This document shows positions 38,201 to 49,240 of a DNA stretch of 64,000 nucleotides, piece by piece. Position 1 is the stretch's first letter; each line of letters opens with the position of its first letter. The notes under the pieces are model-generated. The model was not told where the DNA came from, did no database searches, and was given only the letters and a program-made list of their open reading frames with translations. Location: positions 44,963,875 to 45,027,874 of the forward strand of contig VDFB02000003.1 of assembly GCA_007258455.2 (NCBI GenBank). Direction: 5' to 3'. This DNA is from Sequoia sempervirens. Taxonomy: Eukaryota; Streptophyta; Pinopsida; Cupressales; Cupressaceae. The position numbers were made by a program, and so were the translations under genes.

Positions 38201-41200
38201 AGATAACTATATTTATTTATTAGGTTATGTTATTTTGAGGAATATTTACTTATCTATAATTCAGTAATAAATGGTCCTGATCTTATTAAATAGATATAAG
38301 AATGGGACTAAGACTAGATAATAGGGAAGTAAGTCAATTATGCTTTAACTAAGGGATGATTAGATCTTATTGATATTAATTGTATTTTGCTTCTTCATTT
38401 AACCATCTAACATTGACAACTATGTGTATCGCTACTAAGGCAAGTTGACAAAAGGCATGAAGGTACACACCTTTTTGTAAGTTCGATTATACAAATCTAG
38501 ATAAAATGTTAGTGAAATGTATTTCTTTAGTATTTCTTATATGTTTTATTTGCCACATTTTAGCCTTCATGGTAAAATCTCGTCATATTTTAATATCTTG
38601 TAGACTTTTTATGTAGTTGGTTACTTAGAATAAAATATTGCTACAATTACTTGTGAATTATTGTGCAAGGGAATAAATTAGATTTATTAGGTAGTTAAGT
38701 TGGAGAGTTATGTGATGTGTTATTGGGTAAGTTAGTAAAGTGATTAGAGAGAGAGTTTCCTTATGTTAATTTTTGATAATTTGGGTAACATTGATAGATT
38801 AGTTTATTCTTAATTTGATTAGTTTCAAGTGGAATAGTTAACTTAGAAATAATGTAAAGTAGAGTTTTGTATGTTGTTGATGTATGTAGATAATATTGAT
38901 AAGGATTATTTTTGTTTAGGTGGGAGAATTGATTTATAAGATAAATGGAAGTAAATAAATTTGAAAACTTTAAATAGTTGGGTATTACGATAAAGGCTAG
39001 TGAATGATTGTAGATTCGATAAATGTTTTGATTAATTATATTTAGTTAAACAAAGGGTTTATGTAAATGAATAAAATTAGATGATCTCTTCTAAGTCAAT
39101 TTCCCTCATATTCTTTTAATAGTTGATTTGTGGGTTTTCTATAAGAATAGTTCTAGAAAATAATTGTGATTGATATCATGATCAAATTGTTGTTTGAGTG
39201 GGTTAATCTTCGAAGGGAGAATTGTTGTTATAATGTGTAAACCGGATATATTTGTTTTAATTTGTGTTTGGAAGAGTATACTTGTGAATAGTGTCTTATG
39301 GCTTAAAACATTAGATTTTATCTTCACTTCACAATATTGTGATATCCTTAAATGATGGAAATGATTGATCGTTAAAATAATGTTCCTTTTAGATGGTTTC
39401 AAGTTACTTCTTATTGAACGAATGGATATATTGTATTTGAATTAGTGGTTTTATGGATTGTTTTGATAAATCCTTTCAATGTGACTTTTTGTGAGTTGAT
39501 TTTGAGTTAGGGACTTTCTCTCATTTAATTTACATTGCTATATGTTTTCTTTTGCTCTTTACTTAAGTGGCACGTTGGTTAATGTTATCTTTGTCATGAT
39601 TGACGGTTCTGCTTGAGTTGTTAATGAGTCAAATTGAAAAGTTCTTTGAAGTAATGGGTATTCCAAGAGGAGAAAATAGAGGTTTCCCTTGGATTTCCGA
39701 TTTAGTTCGTATCGAAGTTGTTGATGTTGTTTAATGGAGTTGTTGATCTTATTTTGATGTATTCTCTCATTATATTTGAATTGAAAATATTTCTTCAAGG
39801 TTTTTCTTTTATTGTTGTCAGATTTTCATGGGGAAACCCTAGTGTAACTTTGTGTGAGGCTTCCAGAGGCTTGAGATGTTTGTCAGTTAATGTTCTCTCT
39901 TTACGTGCCCTTGAAGTGGCAAGTGTTTTGGTTTCATGATTTTAAAAGGGTTGTACAGGAATTGTTGAGACTTTGATTATGTATTTTCAGCGAGATGGGT
40001 AATGCCTCACATGTTTCTCTGTCGTGATCTAGTGTTCTTGTTATGTTGTACAATCCTTGGTTTCTTGGAGTTTGGTTTCTATGTTATGAGTGTCTAGAGT
40101 GAGAGTGGCTCTAAGTGGGTGGTCGGTGCACAAAGGGGCACTAGGATAGCCCTCGTTAGAGTGTGATTAATAAGTGAAAACCTAAGTAATTAACTAGGGG
40201 GTGGGTAGAATCACATTAAAAAAAGATAATTGATGCCTCATCCGCCTTTTAGTGCTACCACAGACTAAAGGGGATTGAGAAGGCCGTGGTTGGCATGTTC
40301 GTTTCCTTGTCTTCGCGAAGGGTAACGGATCCGCATGAGCAACCCTATGGGGCGGCTCCTTGAGATAGGTAGTTTGGATAACCATAGATGGAGGCGGCTC
40401 CTAGTGCTCGGTTGTCTGGATAATCCGTCAGTAGATGGAGGCGGCACCTTGCAATAGGTAGTCTGGAGAATCCATGTTAAGCCATGCGATGACACTCTCC
40501 TCTAACACTCCTTATTATGTTGCTTCTTTGGAAATCCTCTGGAAGTGGTTCTTTGTTTTGAATTGATGAAACCCAGTTGTTTGAGATGATTTATGGTTTT
40601 ACCCTATTTTATCTTTGGTGTACTTTGTGGTCTTGTATGATCTCATTGATATTTGACTTATGACCTTGTACCCTTGTGGTACTGTGATATGATGTTATTA
40701 GATTGGTTAATTGCAATTTGGAATTGTGTTATGTTTATTAATGCAGTTTGATTGGAAGTGTTTCATGATCATCCTTTGGTTACTTGGTTACTGGTCATTG
40801 CTTTGATTTATGTGATGAGATTTATGACTCTTGGATGTGGTTGATTATGTCATTGTAATTCCTGAGTGTTATGATACTTTTGTATGACGTTGAGTCTTGT
40901 GGTTCTCTATTGGATGTTCTTGGTTGAGGTCTCTTTCTTGTTAGCTCCTAGCATGGGGGGTGGGTCTTCGGACTCACATGGTCAGGTGGAACGTGCTAAG
41001 CACCCCATTGGGTCCCCAATCGAGGATCGAGAGGTGCGGATTGGTGCTGTTGCGGCGACTCCAGAGTTGTATCTGTCTTGGAGCCAGTTATGATACTTTG
41101 TATTCATCTATTTATTTGTATCATGTTTTCTTGTGTATGGTTTCCATTTATGTTTGGAAACACTATTGTATCATTGTACTTCTTAAACATTGTACTGTAA

Positions 41201-42737
41201 TGAAATGTAACGTTAAACCTTGTGTGGATATTGGCCATGGTGGTTGCTATTTAAGGTGTTGAATTAATCATGTATGTGTTATATTTGTTAATGTTTACTT
41301 TGTTATGGATTATATTTTCGGATTTTATTCTTTATTGCTGTTGTATGGATCTAAGTTGCGTAATGACTCTTCGTGTACCCCAAAGGATGTATGTGTTAGT
41401 GAATTTACTTAAATGAAATTCATGTTGTGACTTAATGTGTTTTTACATGTATGTTATGTTATTTAAAAAAAAAAATTGTGCGGTAATTATTGTGTTATTG
41501 TCCTTTGGGGTTCGCACGGCGGGGCATTACAGTTTCTTCCCAGAAAGTTGTTTCGGGGAAAAGGGTACTTAAATCTACAAATAGATTTGAAAGACACCTT
41601 CAATGGGACTTATTCGCCACTTATGGAAAATCAGTTTGGTTCTGCTTTTCCAAAAATTGAAAAGTCTGATCTACACTCCAACACTTGCTCTTTCCTTTCA
41701 AACTAAGTTTCGGATCCGAATCTATAAAAACACTTGCAAAATAAAATATAAACTTGATTTGCTTATGGGGGGTTTTCCTTGGTCAAACCCCTAGTTTGGT
41801 AATTACACCTTGATGGAAATAATGAAATGTGCATGAAAACCTTAGCCTTAAGTGTATCTAAGACTAAGAAATCTAAACATCATGCAATCCTATTCTAATA
41901 TGCAAGAACAAGATGCATTATTGAAACTTGAATGAGGCAAGACTCACTTTAAGATATCTCTAATCACCTCAAATAAATCTTAATGATGTGTAAATTTTTA
42001 GGCTAAAAGTAAAGTGACAATGGAAGATGGAATCACTTAGAAATGAAGTCCTTAGGCTTGGCTTGATGGCTAGTTGCATCTCCCCAACCTAGAATTCTTC
42101 ATGATTCACCATAGACAACCATAATCAACCCTTGAAAATGCTAGATCTTGAATGAAAGTGAGCTTGAAGACCTGCAAAAAAATTTAATGCTGCTCCAAAG
42201 CTTCAACTTTACCTGCTCTTGAAACATGAATGCTCTTGTGAAATATTCTCAACACTTGATTCTTGAATTTTCTCTTGAAAATGCTTGCTCAAAATGACTT
42301 AGAGATGATGAAAATGACTTGAAATCTTTCTTTTATAGGCATTAACACCTAATTGACCGTTATTTAGATCTCAAAGGCTGACATCCAAAAAAAATTTGAA
42401 TTAAATTGGTGAATTTCCTGCTCAAAATTGAAAAATGCCCCAAATGGGACTCATTTGCCACCCTTGGTGAATGGGTCCCACCTAAGGGGACTCATTCACC
42501 CAAGGTGGTGAATGAGTCTCACCTTAGGTTTTTGAGGTGGGTTTTCAAGAATTTCATGGTTCTAAGTTATTTTATGGGATTTTTAAGTGAAACGAGCCTT
42601 GATATTCAAAATAACGGGTCTTAGGGGCCTATTAATGATGAGTTAAAGGGGTAATTAATGAAAAGGTACTAAAATGGATCAAGATTAAATGATAAATTGG
42701 CCTATCTCCACGAAAGGGGTCAATTTCCATAATTATA
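35282..42737. mobile_element. Solo LTR, 1.6 kb family, copy C (contains nested giant LTR)
   Basis: The outer element runs 35282-35701 plus 41537-42737, about 1.62 kb. It is flanked by GAACT at 35277-35281 and 42738-42742. The PPR-derived copy at 34948-34952 (GTGAACTATTTGATAAAATG) supplies the empty site. It begins TGAAATGATG and ends AATTATA, where the last CA appears to have become TA. Internal similarity to copy B includes CACCACCAA after GGGGT(A/T)CACC-like sequence, GGTTTTCCTTGGTCAAACCC, and the hairpin modules at 42446-42479 and 42487-42520. Confidence 0.85.
35702..41531 (+). mobile_element. Giant solo LTR (5.83 kb), long-LTR family copy 2
   Basis: The element starts TGTAGTGCCCTCC and ends GGCGGGGCATTACA (TG...CA with inverted termini). 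It is flanked by perfect 5-bp duplications GTTTC at 35697-35701 and 41532-41536. Sequence on both sides is the interrupted 1.6 kb LTR, so the insertion is nested and later. No gag-pol or primer-binding site lies between the duplications. The element is therefore a solo LTR left by LTR-LTR recombination. Near 40330-40470 a 40-46 bp motif, ATGGAGGCGGCTCC...GGTAGTCTGGATAA, is repeated three times. No open frame exceeds about 100 codons. Confidence 0.9.
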
Positions 42738-43200
42738 GAACTATTTGATAAAATGCCTGAAAGAAATGTGGTCTCGTGCTGATGGAATGCCATGACAATC
42801 CATATTGCTACCTTGTTTCTATATGGATTTCCATGGCATTCCATCACCATGAAACCACATTTCTTTGAGGAATTTTATCAAACCATTCATTGTCTTGTCT
42901 ATGCTACCACATTTTTCATACATGTCTACCAAAGCATTTTATCAAATAGTTCACTACTTTGCTGCTATGGCTAAAAGCCTAAAATAGGTGTTTTTGAAAA
43001 AGCAACAAATGCTTGGAAAAAATATATCAAAGATAATAATAAGTAATAGAATAGACAAGGTAGTGATATATTTGATAAAATTCCTGAAAGAAATGTGGTC
43101 TTGTGGTGATGGAATGCCATGACAATCCATATTGTTGCCTTGCTGCTACATGGATTGTCATGGTATTCCATCACCATGAGACTAAATTTCTTTCAGTTTT
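42738..43200. repeat. PPR-derived repeat block 2 (right part), two foldbacks
   Basis: Plus strand 42738-42800 reads ELFDKMPERNVVS then stop and WNAM. The inverted counterpart is 42823-42893. A second pair occupies about 43060-43125 and 43145-43198. Between them the DMY..CGSID portion appears inverted near 42895-42925. All four copies carry the extra TGATGG just before the WNAM codons. The block directly continues 35281 in the pre-insertion sequence. Confidence 0.75.
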
Positions 43201-44100
43201 CTTTTGATGGTACATAATAAAATATAACCATCATGAAGAAAAGAACAATTTCAAAATGGAAAATGGTAGTGAATTCATTGAAATCAACAATACCTATTTA
43301 AAGCTCAAACTGTTTATTCTTCCCTCCTAGCTTAATGGCTCAAGATGGCTTGCAACCTCCTCTAAGTACAACCAAATATCCTCTACTTGCTTCTCACCAA
43401 ATCTCTCAATGAAACCAAAGTAATACAAAAAAAAAGACTCTCTAACTCACAAACTCTCAACTCACTTTTCATAGAAATTTTAGTAGGATAACACAAGGAA
43501 ATCAAAATGATAAGTGTAACAATTGGTAGAATGAGAACCTTTATTTATACTAAATTATGATCAAACAAAGGCTACAAACAATTTAATATTTATTACACCT
43601 TTCTAACCTCATCCAACGACTCACCAATCTAACTCATAGGTTTGCAACACTTAATAATCCTCACCATTTAAATGGACGAGTTGACTTGTTATAAGGGACA
43701 ACAAGGCTCTCTTGCTAAGTCAAATGAACATCAAGCTGACAAACAAGTTTTCTAAATCGAATTCCTTCACATAATGTTGCCAAGTTTACTCTTGACTGAG
43801 TCTAAAGGTTATTATCAAACTTGTGTACATTTTGCAGACTTCTTTCGCAACCCAAACACTTCCAAATTGGCACCACATTCATAAGTTGGCATCCCATGCT
43901 AATAGCACAGGTAGACTATTTCCTCATTATTTTAAACTATATTAACCTCTCATTAAAACATGTACACAATAGTTACAAATCCATATGCACCTTATACTTT
44001 GGTTAACTTGGTCATGTGTTAGCTTTATGCAAAGGTTTAAACACAATCCAACTCTTTGTATTGAATGCTTTTAAGACTTATTCTCACTTATGCATTTGGT
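43200..44100. other. No gene recognised
   Basis: AT-rich, with short open frames only and no paralogue in this window that I can identify. It flanks the SINE at 44120. Confidence 0.5.
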
Positions 44101-44119
44101 TTAAGCTTTGGTTTACTAT

Positions 44120-44314
44120 GTAGCTGATAAGGGTGTGGTTTAGTGGTCAAGTTGCTTGGTTGTAGTGACGGCCACTAGGGTTCAAACCCTCGCTGGGCCA
44201 ATGCACTCCCAAGTTTGGTAGTATCTTGTGGTTTCTTGTACCCAGTTCATAGCTCCGGTCAAAAGCGTTTACCCCTAATACTATGGGTGTGTTGCACCTT
44301 TTTACAAAAAAAAG
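44120..44314 (+). mobile_element. tRNA-derived SINE 2 with perfect 17-bp target duplication
   Basis: A 195-bp unit lies between two exact copies of AAGCTTTGGTTTACTAT (44103-44119 and 44315-44331). Its head contains GTGGTTTAGTGGTCAAG, which suits a pol III A box, and GGGTTCAAACCCT at about 44189-44201, a near-perfect B box. It ends TTTTTACAAAAAAAAG, a short A-rich tail. A tRNA-like head, B box, A tail and long duplication define a SINE mobilised by a LINE endonuclease. It is unrelated in sequence to the element at 10865. Confidence 0.9.
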
Positions 44315-44568
44315 AAGCTTTGGTTTACTATCCACACCTAAGCACCAAGGTTGTCTTCTCAATTTATTACTACAGAGGAATTAAGACTTCACTCTTATGT
44401 GCATTCTATGTGCTGCCCAATGCTACCTCACTTTTGGCTTTTGCTAAGTTTAGATAAGCCTTTTCATTCATAAGGTTGCACCTTCAATATTCATTTCACA
44501 TGCTATGCAACATTCCATTCTTAGTTTATGCACTAGTTTATGCGTTGGTAATGTGCTTGACATATATA

Positions 44569-44571
44569 TCA

Positions 44572-44618
<47 letters not shown>

Positions 44619-44665
44619 GTATATGTATATATATATAACATATCCTTTATATATACATATATATT
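44569..44665. repeat. (TA)n/(TATG)n microsatellite
   Basis: A pure TA run at about 44576-44610 grades into TATATG units and then ATATAC. The Y/I-repeat reading frames across it are artefacts. Confidence 0.9.
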
Positions 44666-44699
44666 TATTTATTTATTTTCTCAAGATTATCAAATGCAC

Positions 44700-47230
44700 T
44701 ATATAAAAATATATATTAAATAATACAATTATATGTTTATTAAAGTAATAATAATATATCATTACATATATATACTTTAATACCTGTATAAACATAATAC
44801 TTATTTAAATTATGCATACACCACAATATATCTATATATCAGATTAATATGTATGTATGCATGTATGTATTTATCTATATATCAAGATATGCACAAATAT
44901 AAATTCATGCTTTACCTTATTAACAACTTAATTGATGTATTAATATATATATATATAGTAATACTTGATATATCAATGCAAGACTCAATCGCATAACCCT
45001 AATCAAGAACATTCATAGAATAAGATCTTAACCTTAAACAAGACTAAAGGTTACTTACCATTTCACCAGCTATTGAATCAACTAATCCAATCTAGAACAT
45101 GAGTGTGTGAATGCTCAGTTAGGTTGAATTAAAGGTTACTAGACCAAGTTCCTCTTCTAAGTGATACTCCCTCTCTCATACCTGAGGGCTTGAATCCGTC
45201 CTACATCCAACTTAGTGCATCACATAGGTAGTTGGTTGTTTACATAAAATCCATATCATAAGTCATTTGCATCATCCAAGCATTAAAATAATCATATTGC
45301 AATTCATATACATTCATCACATTTTCCATCAGTATATCAAAACATAATCATACCTTCAAAAGTGAAATAACACTTTAATGCATACTTCAGTATTTCATTC
45401 ACTTACTAAACATATCAAAGTCTTGACAACATTTATCATCATTTTAACTTTCGAGTTAAAAGTAACCTGGTAACTAAGAAATGGGATGTAACAAGAAATT
45501 AGTACGTGAAGGAACTTTTGTCATGCACATGAATGGGATAAGTATTCTTAATGTGTATGCATGTTAGGCTTAATTGATTGATGTATGTGAGAGATTTTGG
45601 ATTGATGAGATTTTTGGATGATATAAGATTGGTGATATTTTAAGATAGCACAATTGTGTTTATGTGTGGCAACTTAAGATAATTTACTAATAGTCCTTGA
45701 AGGAAATAATCAATGAGTTTAGAATGCTTATTGTATTAGAGTGGTTTGGATTACAATTATTTGGGGGATGAAAGATTGGAATAAGAGGTGGAGGCTACCA
45801 AGGATTCTTAAATTGGTAATAGGGATAAGGATTTGGGAGATAGATTGGCATTGAGGAAGGCTTGGGGTGAGGGATGGGTTTCCATTATCAATAGTAAGGG
45901 GGGATGATTGATAGATGATTGTTTGAGGTGAAAGTTCAAGGGAAGCTCAGATCATCTACTTATGAGGTGCCTAGACATGGCATCCTTATCTTGGTTTAAT
46001 CTAGATAGACACTATCATTTTTTTAAGGTAAGGATTAATAGATAAGCATTAGGATTAGTGGGAGAGTTTGTCCTTTGAGGTTCTTGGATTGATTATGGGG
46101 ATGAGGATATGAGAAATGAACTAGAAATGAGGATATGTGATATGAATATGCATTAAGGGAGGCTTTGGATGGGGATTAGTTTCCTTTTTCAAGGTTGGAA
46201 TCAAGCTTACCTGAACCTTTGGATATGTGTTGAAGATTAGTAATATAGATTTTGCTAACCAATTACTAATACTGAAGATTGATGGATGGGTGATTAAAGG
46301 TTGTGGAAAACTTGTTTAAGGCAATATCATATAAGGATTAAAAGGGAATTCATCTTAATCCACATGACTCACATTATATCATAATAGGGCTTATATTCTA
46401 GTTGATTAACAAGGATAGTAGTAGTAGCATCATCATCATAGTAAAGTTGGCTTCCAAGGTCCTATTGCTCATTGATAATGTCATGGTGTATTTGGTATCT
46501 TGAGATTTGAACTTAGGTATAATATCTATATCTAGTTGTAAAAATATTTGCATCAATTACTTCTATGTTCTTTCTTTCTCGTGGTATTAGGATAAATGGA
46601 TGGGTAATAGTGTTTAAGATGAGGCTTTGGGTGATGTTGGTGGATTTGGAAGGGTTGTTTTGGGTATGAGTTGATTGTTGATAGAGACTGATGTTTTGTG
46701 GAAGATATTAGGATAGGGGATATGAATTCTATTGATGAGGCTGGATTGGAGTTAACAAATAGATGGATGAAAATTTGGATGAGGAGGGTGATTTGGATTA
46801 GTATGAAGGGTAGATTATGATTTGGTCGAAAGGATCAAGGATTTTTTATTGAGATGGATGAAAGCATTAGGATAAGTGGATGAAGAATGATAGGGATAAT
46901 ATAAGATTTTAGATGCTATTTGACTTAGATTCAATAACCTAGGGTCTTCAATGAATATTTAGGATTTGATAATAAGATTTTGGATGATGATGGTAGCTTT
47001 GGTTGAAGGTTTAGCTATTGAAGTGACATTGATTGATCAATAGCAACATTTGTACTATGTGCCAATTTTCATGTGCAATAGAAACTATTGGATGAATTCA
47101 ATTCCATATGCTTTAGATAATCTTCTAGACCCCTTTGTATCAATGGTAATTGTGCCAAGTCTTATTATCAAAATAGTTTGTTTTAATATAGTTTAAAATA
47201 ATTGTAGCATGGGTCATGCATCTTCCCATA
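44700..47230. other. Intergenic; C-poor top strand from about 45480
   Basis: The interval 44700-45470 is AT-rich with no recognised feature. From about 45480 to 47200 the top strand is strikingly poor in C and rich in G, A and T (words such as GGATGA, TTGGATTGATG and GGATAAG). It holds no open frame of interest. This may be an old strand-biased LTR, but I could not place termini. Confidence 0.45.
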
Positions 47231-47232
47231 AG

Positions 47233-47250
47233 ACACCTATATAGTGTGTT
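47233..47250. repeat. LINE target-site duplication, left copy
   Basis: ACACCTATATAGTGTGTT, identical to 55146-55163. On the minus strand it directly follows the A-rich end (ATCAAAAA) of the LINE. Confidence 0.9.
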
Positions 47251-47445
47251 TTTGATAAAGGGTAAAATGGGTTTTACAGGGACCTGAAACCACCAAGTTT
47301 ACAACAAAAGAGAAAGGACAAAAATTCCAACAAAAGAAAACAGGCTACTGAAAGAAAAAATCAGAAAAAGAAGCAGCCACCCACAAAAGACCTGGAGGGT
47401 CAAACAAAAAACTAGCCGAAAGGCCAACAAAAAGACCAGCCGCAA

Positions 47446-49201
47446 CTAACCTAAAGTCTTCAGAACAGACTCGGTTTCAACCTCCAGGTTTTGCATGTCT
47501 TGAACACCCTTCTTGAAGGTTTGAATCATCTGCGGCGTAGGAGGAGCCTTCCTCTTCAAATTAGCCCTGGTCCTCTTAGAAATACCAACATCCTCCTGGT
47601 TTTTATCATTGACCTCTTCCAGATCAACCACCAAAGACCCCTGTTGAGCTTTGTCCAATTTTTTTGTCATGGCATTGATGATGATGGCATTGTGTCTTGC
47701 CATCCTGTTGTTATGCTCGGCTATAGTTTTAACAGTATTTTTCATTTTATCTAGCTCAATTTCAACTCTTTTGTCCATGCCCACTTGGTTCTAGTTTTCT
47801 TTTCTGGCACCATGATCTTTTTCGTTCCGCCTCATTCTTGCCAAGCGCAATAACCTTGACACTCATTTCTTCTAGTTTACTTTGAAGGGCCCATTTTTTT
47901 ATTTTAAGCTTGTTGATTTCATGAAAGATCCATTTTGAAATCCTGAAATGGTCATCAACATTATTCCTAGCTAAACCCAAGACATCCACAGTGGGTTCCC
48001 TTTTAGGTTTGAAGCAAGTTTTAGCAGGGTCAGGGGTAACAGGGGAACCATTTCTAGCATCTTTGTCCAATGACGGGGAAGCATAGGAAGAAGTATTGTT
48101 AGCTCTAGAGTCCTCAGACTCAGGTGAGTCTTCAGAGTACGACACAAGGTTTTTACCTAGTGGCTTCTTACCAACACTTTTAGTTTTAAGGGTAGGACTT
48201 CCTGGCTTAGGCGTAGAGCAGGCTTTCATAGAATGGGGGTTAAGGCTTTTCTTACCAATTTGGACAGAGGAAGGACTAAGGACCATCCTAACTGGGCTCA
48301 AATTAGGTAAATTCCCCAAGCAACTGGGTTCAATATCATCCTCCTCAGAATCAGGAGGGGCATCCAAATTAGCAGGGGATGGCATATTTTGGTAATGTTC
48401 AACAATTAACCTAATCAAACCAGTATGCAAAATAGGAAATCTTTTCAGATTTTTCTTGTGGTCATCCAAAATTTTTCTCAAAGAACAGAGAAGATAGTAG
48501 GGAAAAGAAACCCTAACCTTGTAGCGGAAATGGTTGAGCAGGGCAAAGTGATAACCATAGACCTTGGTGAAACAACCATCCACAGTAATGTATTCCATGA
48601 TAACCTAGAGAACTTTCCTCTAGAGAGCTTTTATAGTGTCGACTTCGAAGTAGCTGTTAGAAATTTTCACCAGCTTCATTCTTTCCTTCTCTTTCTTTGG
48701 ACATATGATGACAGCTTCATCAGAGAAAACCCTGTCCCCAAAAAATTTGTGTCCATCAGTGGGCATTTCAATCACTTCAGCTATAAGGTTTTCATCAATC
48801 TCCACTTTCCTACCAAAAAGGGTAAGTTCCCCATTATTCCAATTCTTCTCAAAATGCTCAATCACCTCCTGATTCGACCAGTGGAGTTTTTCCAGAAAAG
48901 GGAGTAAACCCCCACTTTTTACTTTGTTCCACACTTTGGTATTTCTAGTATGCATCTCAAAGCTGTCTGGCTCAACTTTTCTCCTGTCTCCACCCATTTT
49001 GGAAAGCACAGTGGGGCATACAACGACAAAATATTTACTTGAAATGGTCCCGCCAAATCTAAGAACCCACAAAGCATGCCAGACAACCTTGCAGATTAAG
49101 CAACTAAGCTCGGTCCCATACAATCTGATGATCGAGATGTAATTACCCCGTCGTATCATCATTAATGAGGTGACACGCTTCTTTCCCATGTGACACATCA
49201 T
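47446..49201 (-). pseudogene. LINE ORF3, unknown protein downstream of RNase H
   Basis: From ATG at 49201 (or MGGDRRK at 48997, a more natural start) one frame runs to 47762, 480 codons with only two TAG codons near 48601-48620. It then shifts frame near 47780 into 112 more codons ending at 47446. The N-terminal half (GLLPFLEKLHWSNQEVIEHF, LTLFGRKVEIDENLIAEVI, TVDGCFTKVYGYHFALLNHF) looks globular and recalls plant-mobile-element domains of the 'putative plant transposon protein' type, but I cannot assign a family. A Ser/Pro/Asp/Glu-rich linker (PPDSEEDDIEPS) follows, then charged helices of coiled-coil type (IFHEINKLKIKKWALQSKLE; IELDKMKNTVKTIAEHNN) and a basic tail (KRTRANLKRKAPPTP). It lies inside the LINE target duplications. 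Plant L1 elements normally end soon after RNase H, so an acquired ORF is the likeliest reading. Confidence 0.7.
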
Positions 49202-49240
49202 AGTTCAGTAGGGCCTGGACATTAACTCCTAATTCACTTA

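Noticed and set aside
48096..49142. Plus-strand frames of 99, 160 and 72 codons
   Set aside because: They mirror the LINE ORF3 on the other strand, which has the coherent composition and the element orientation.
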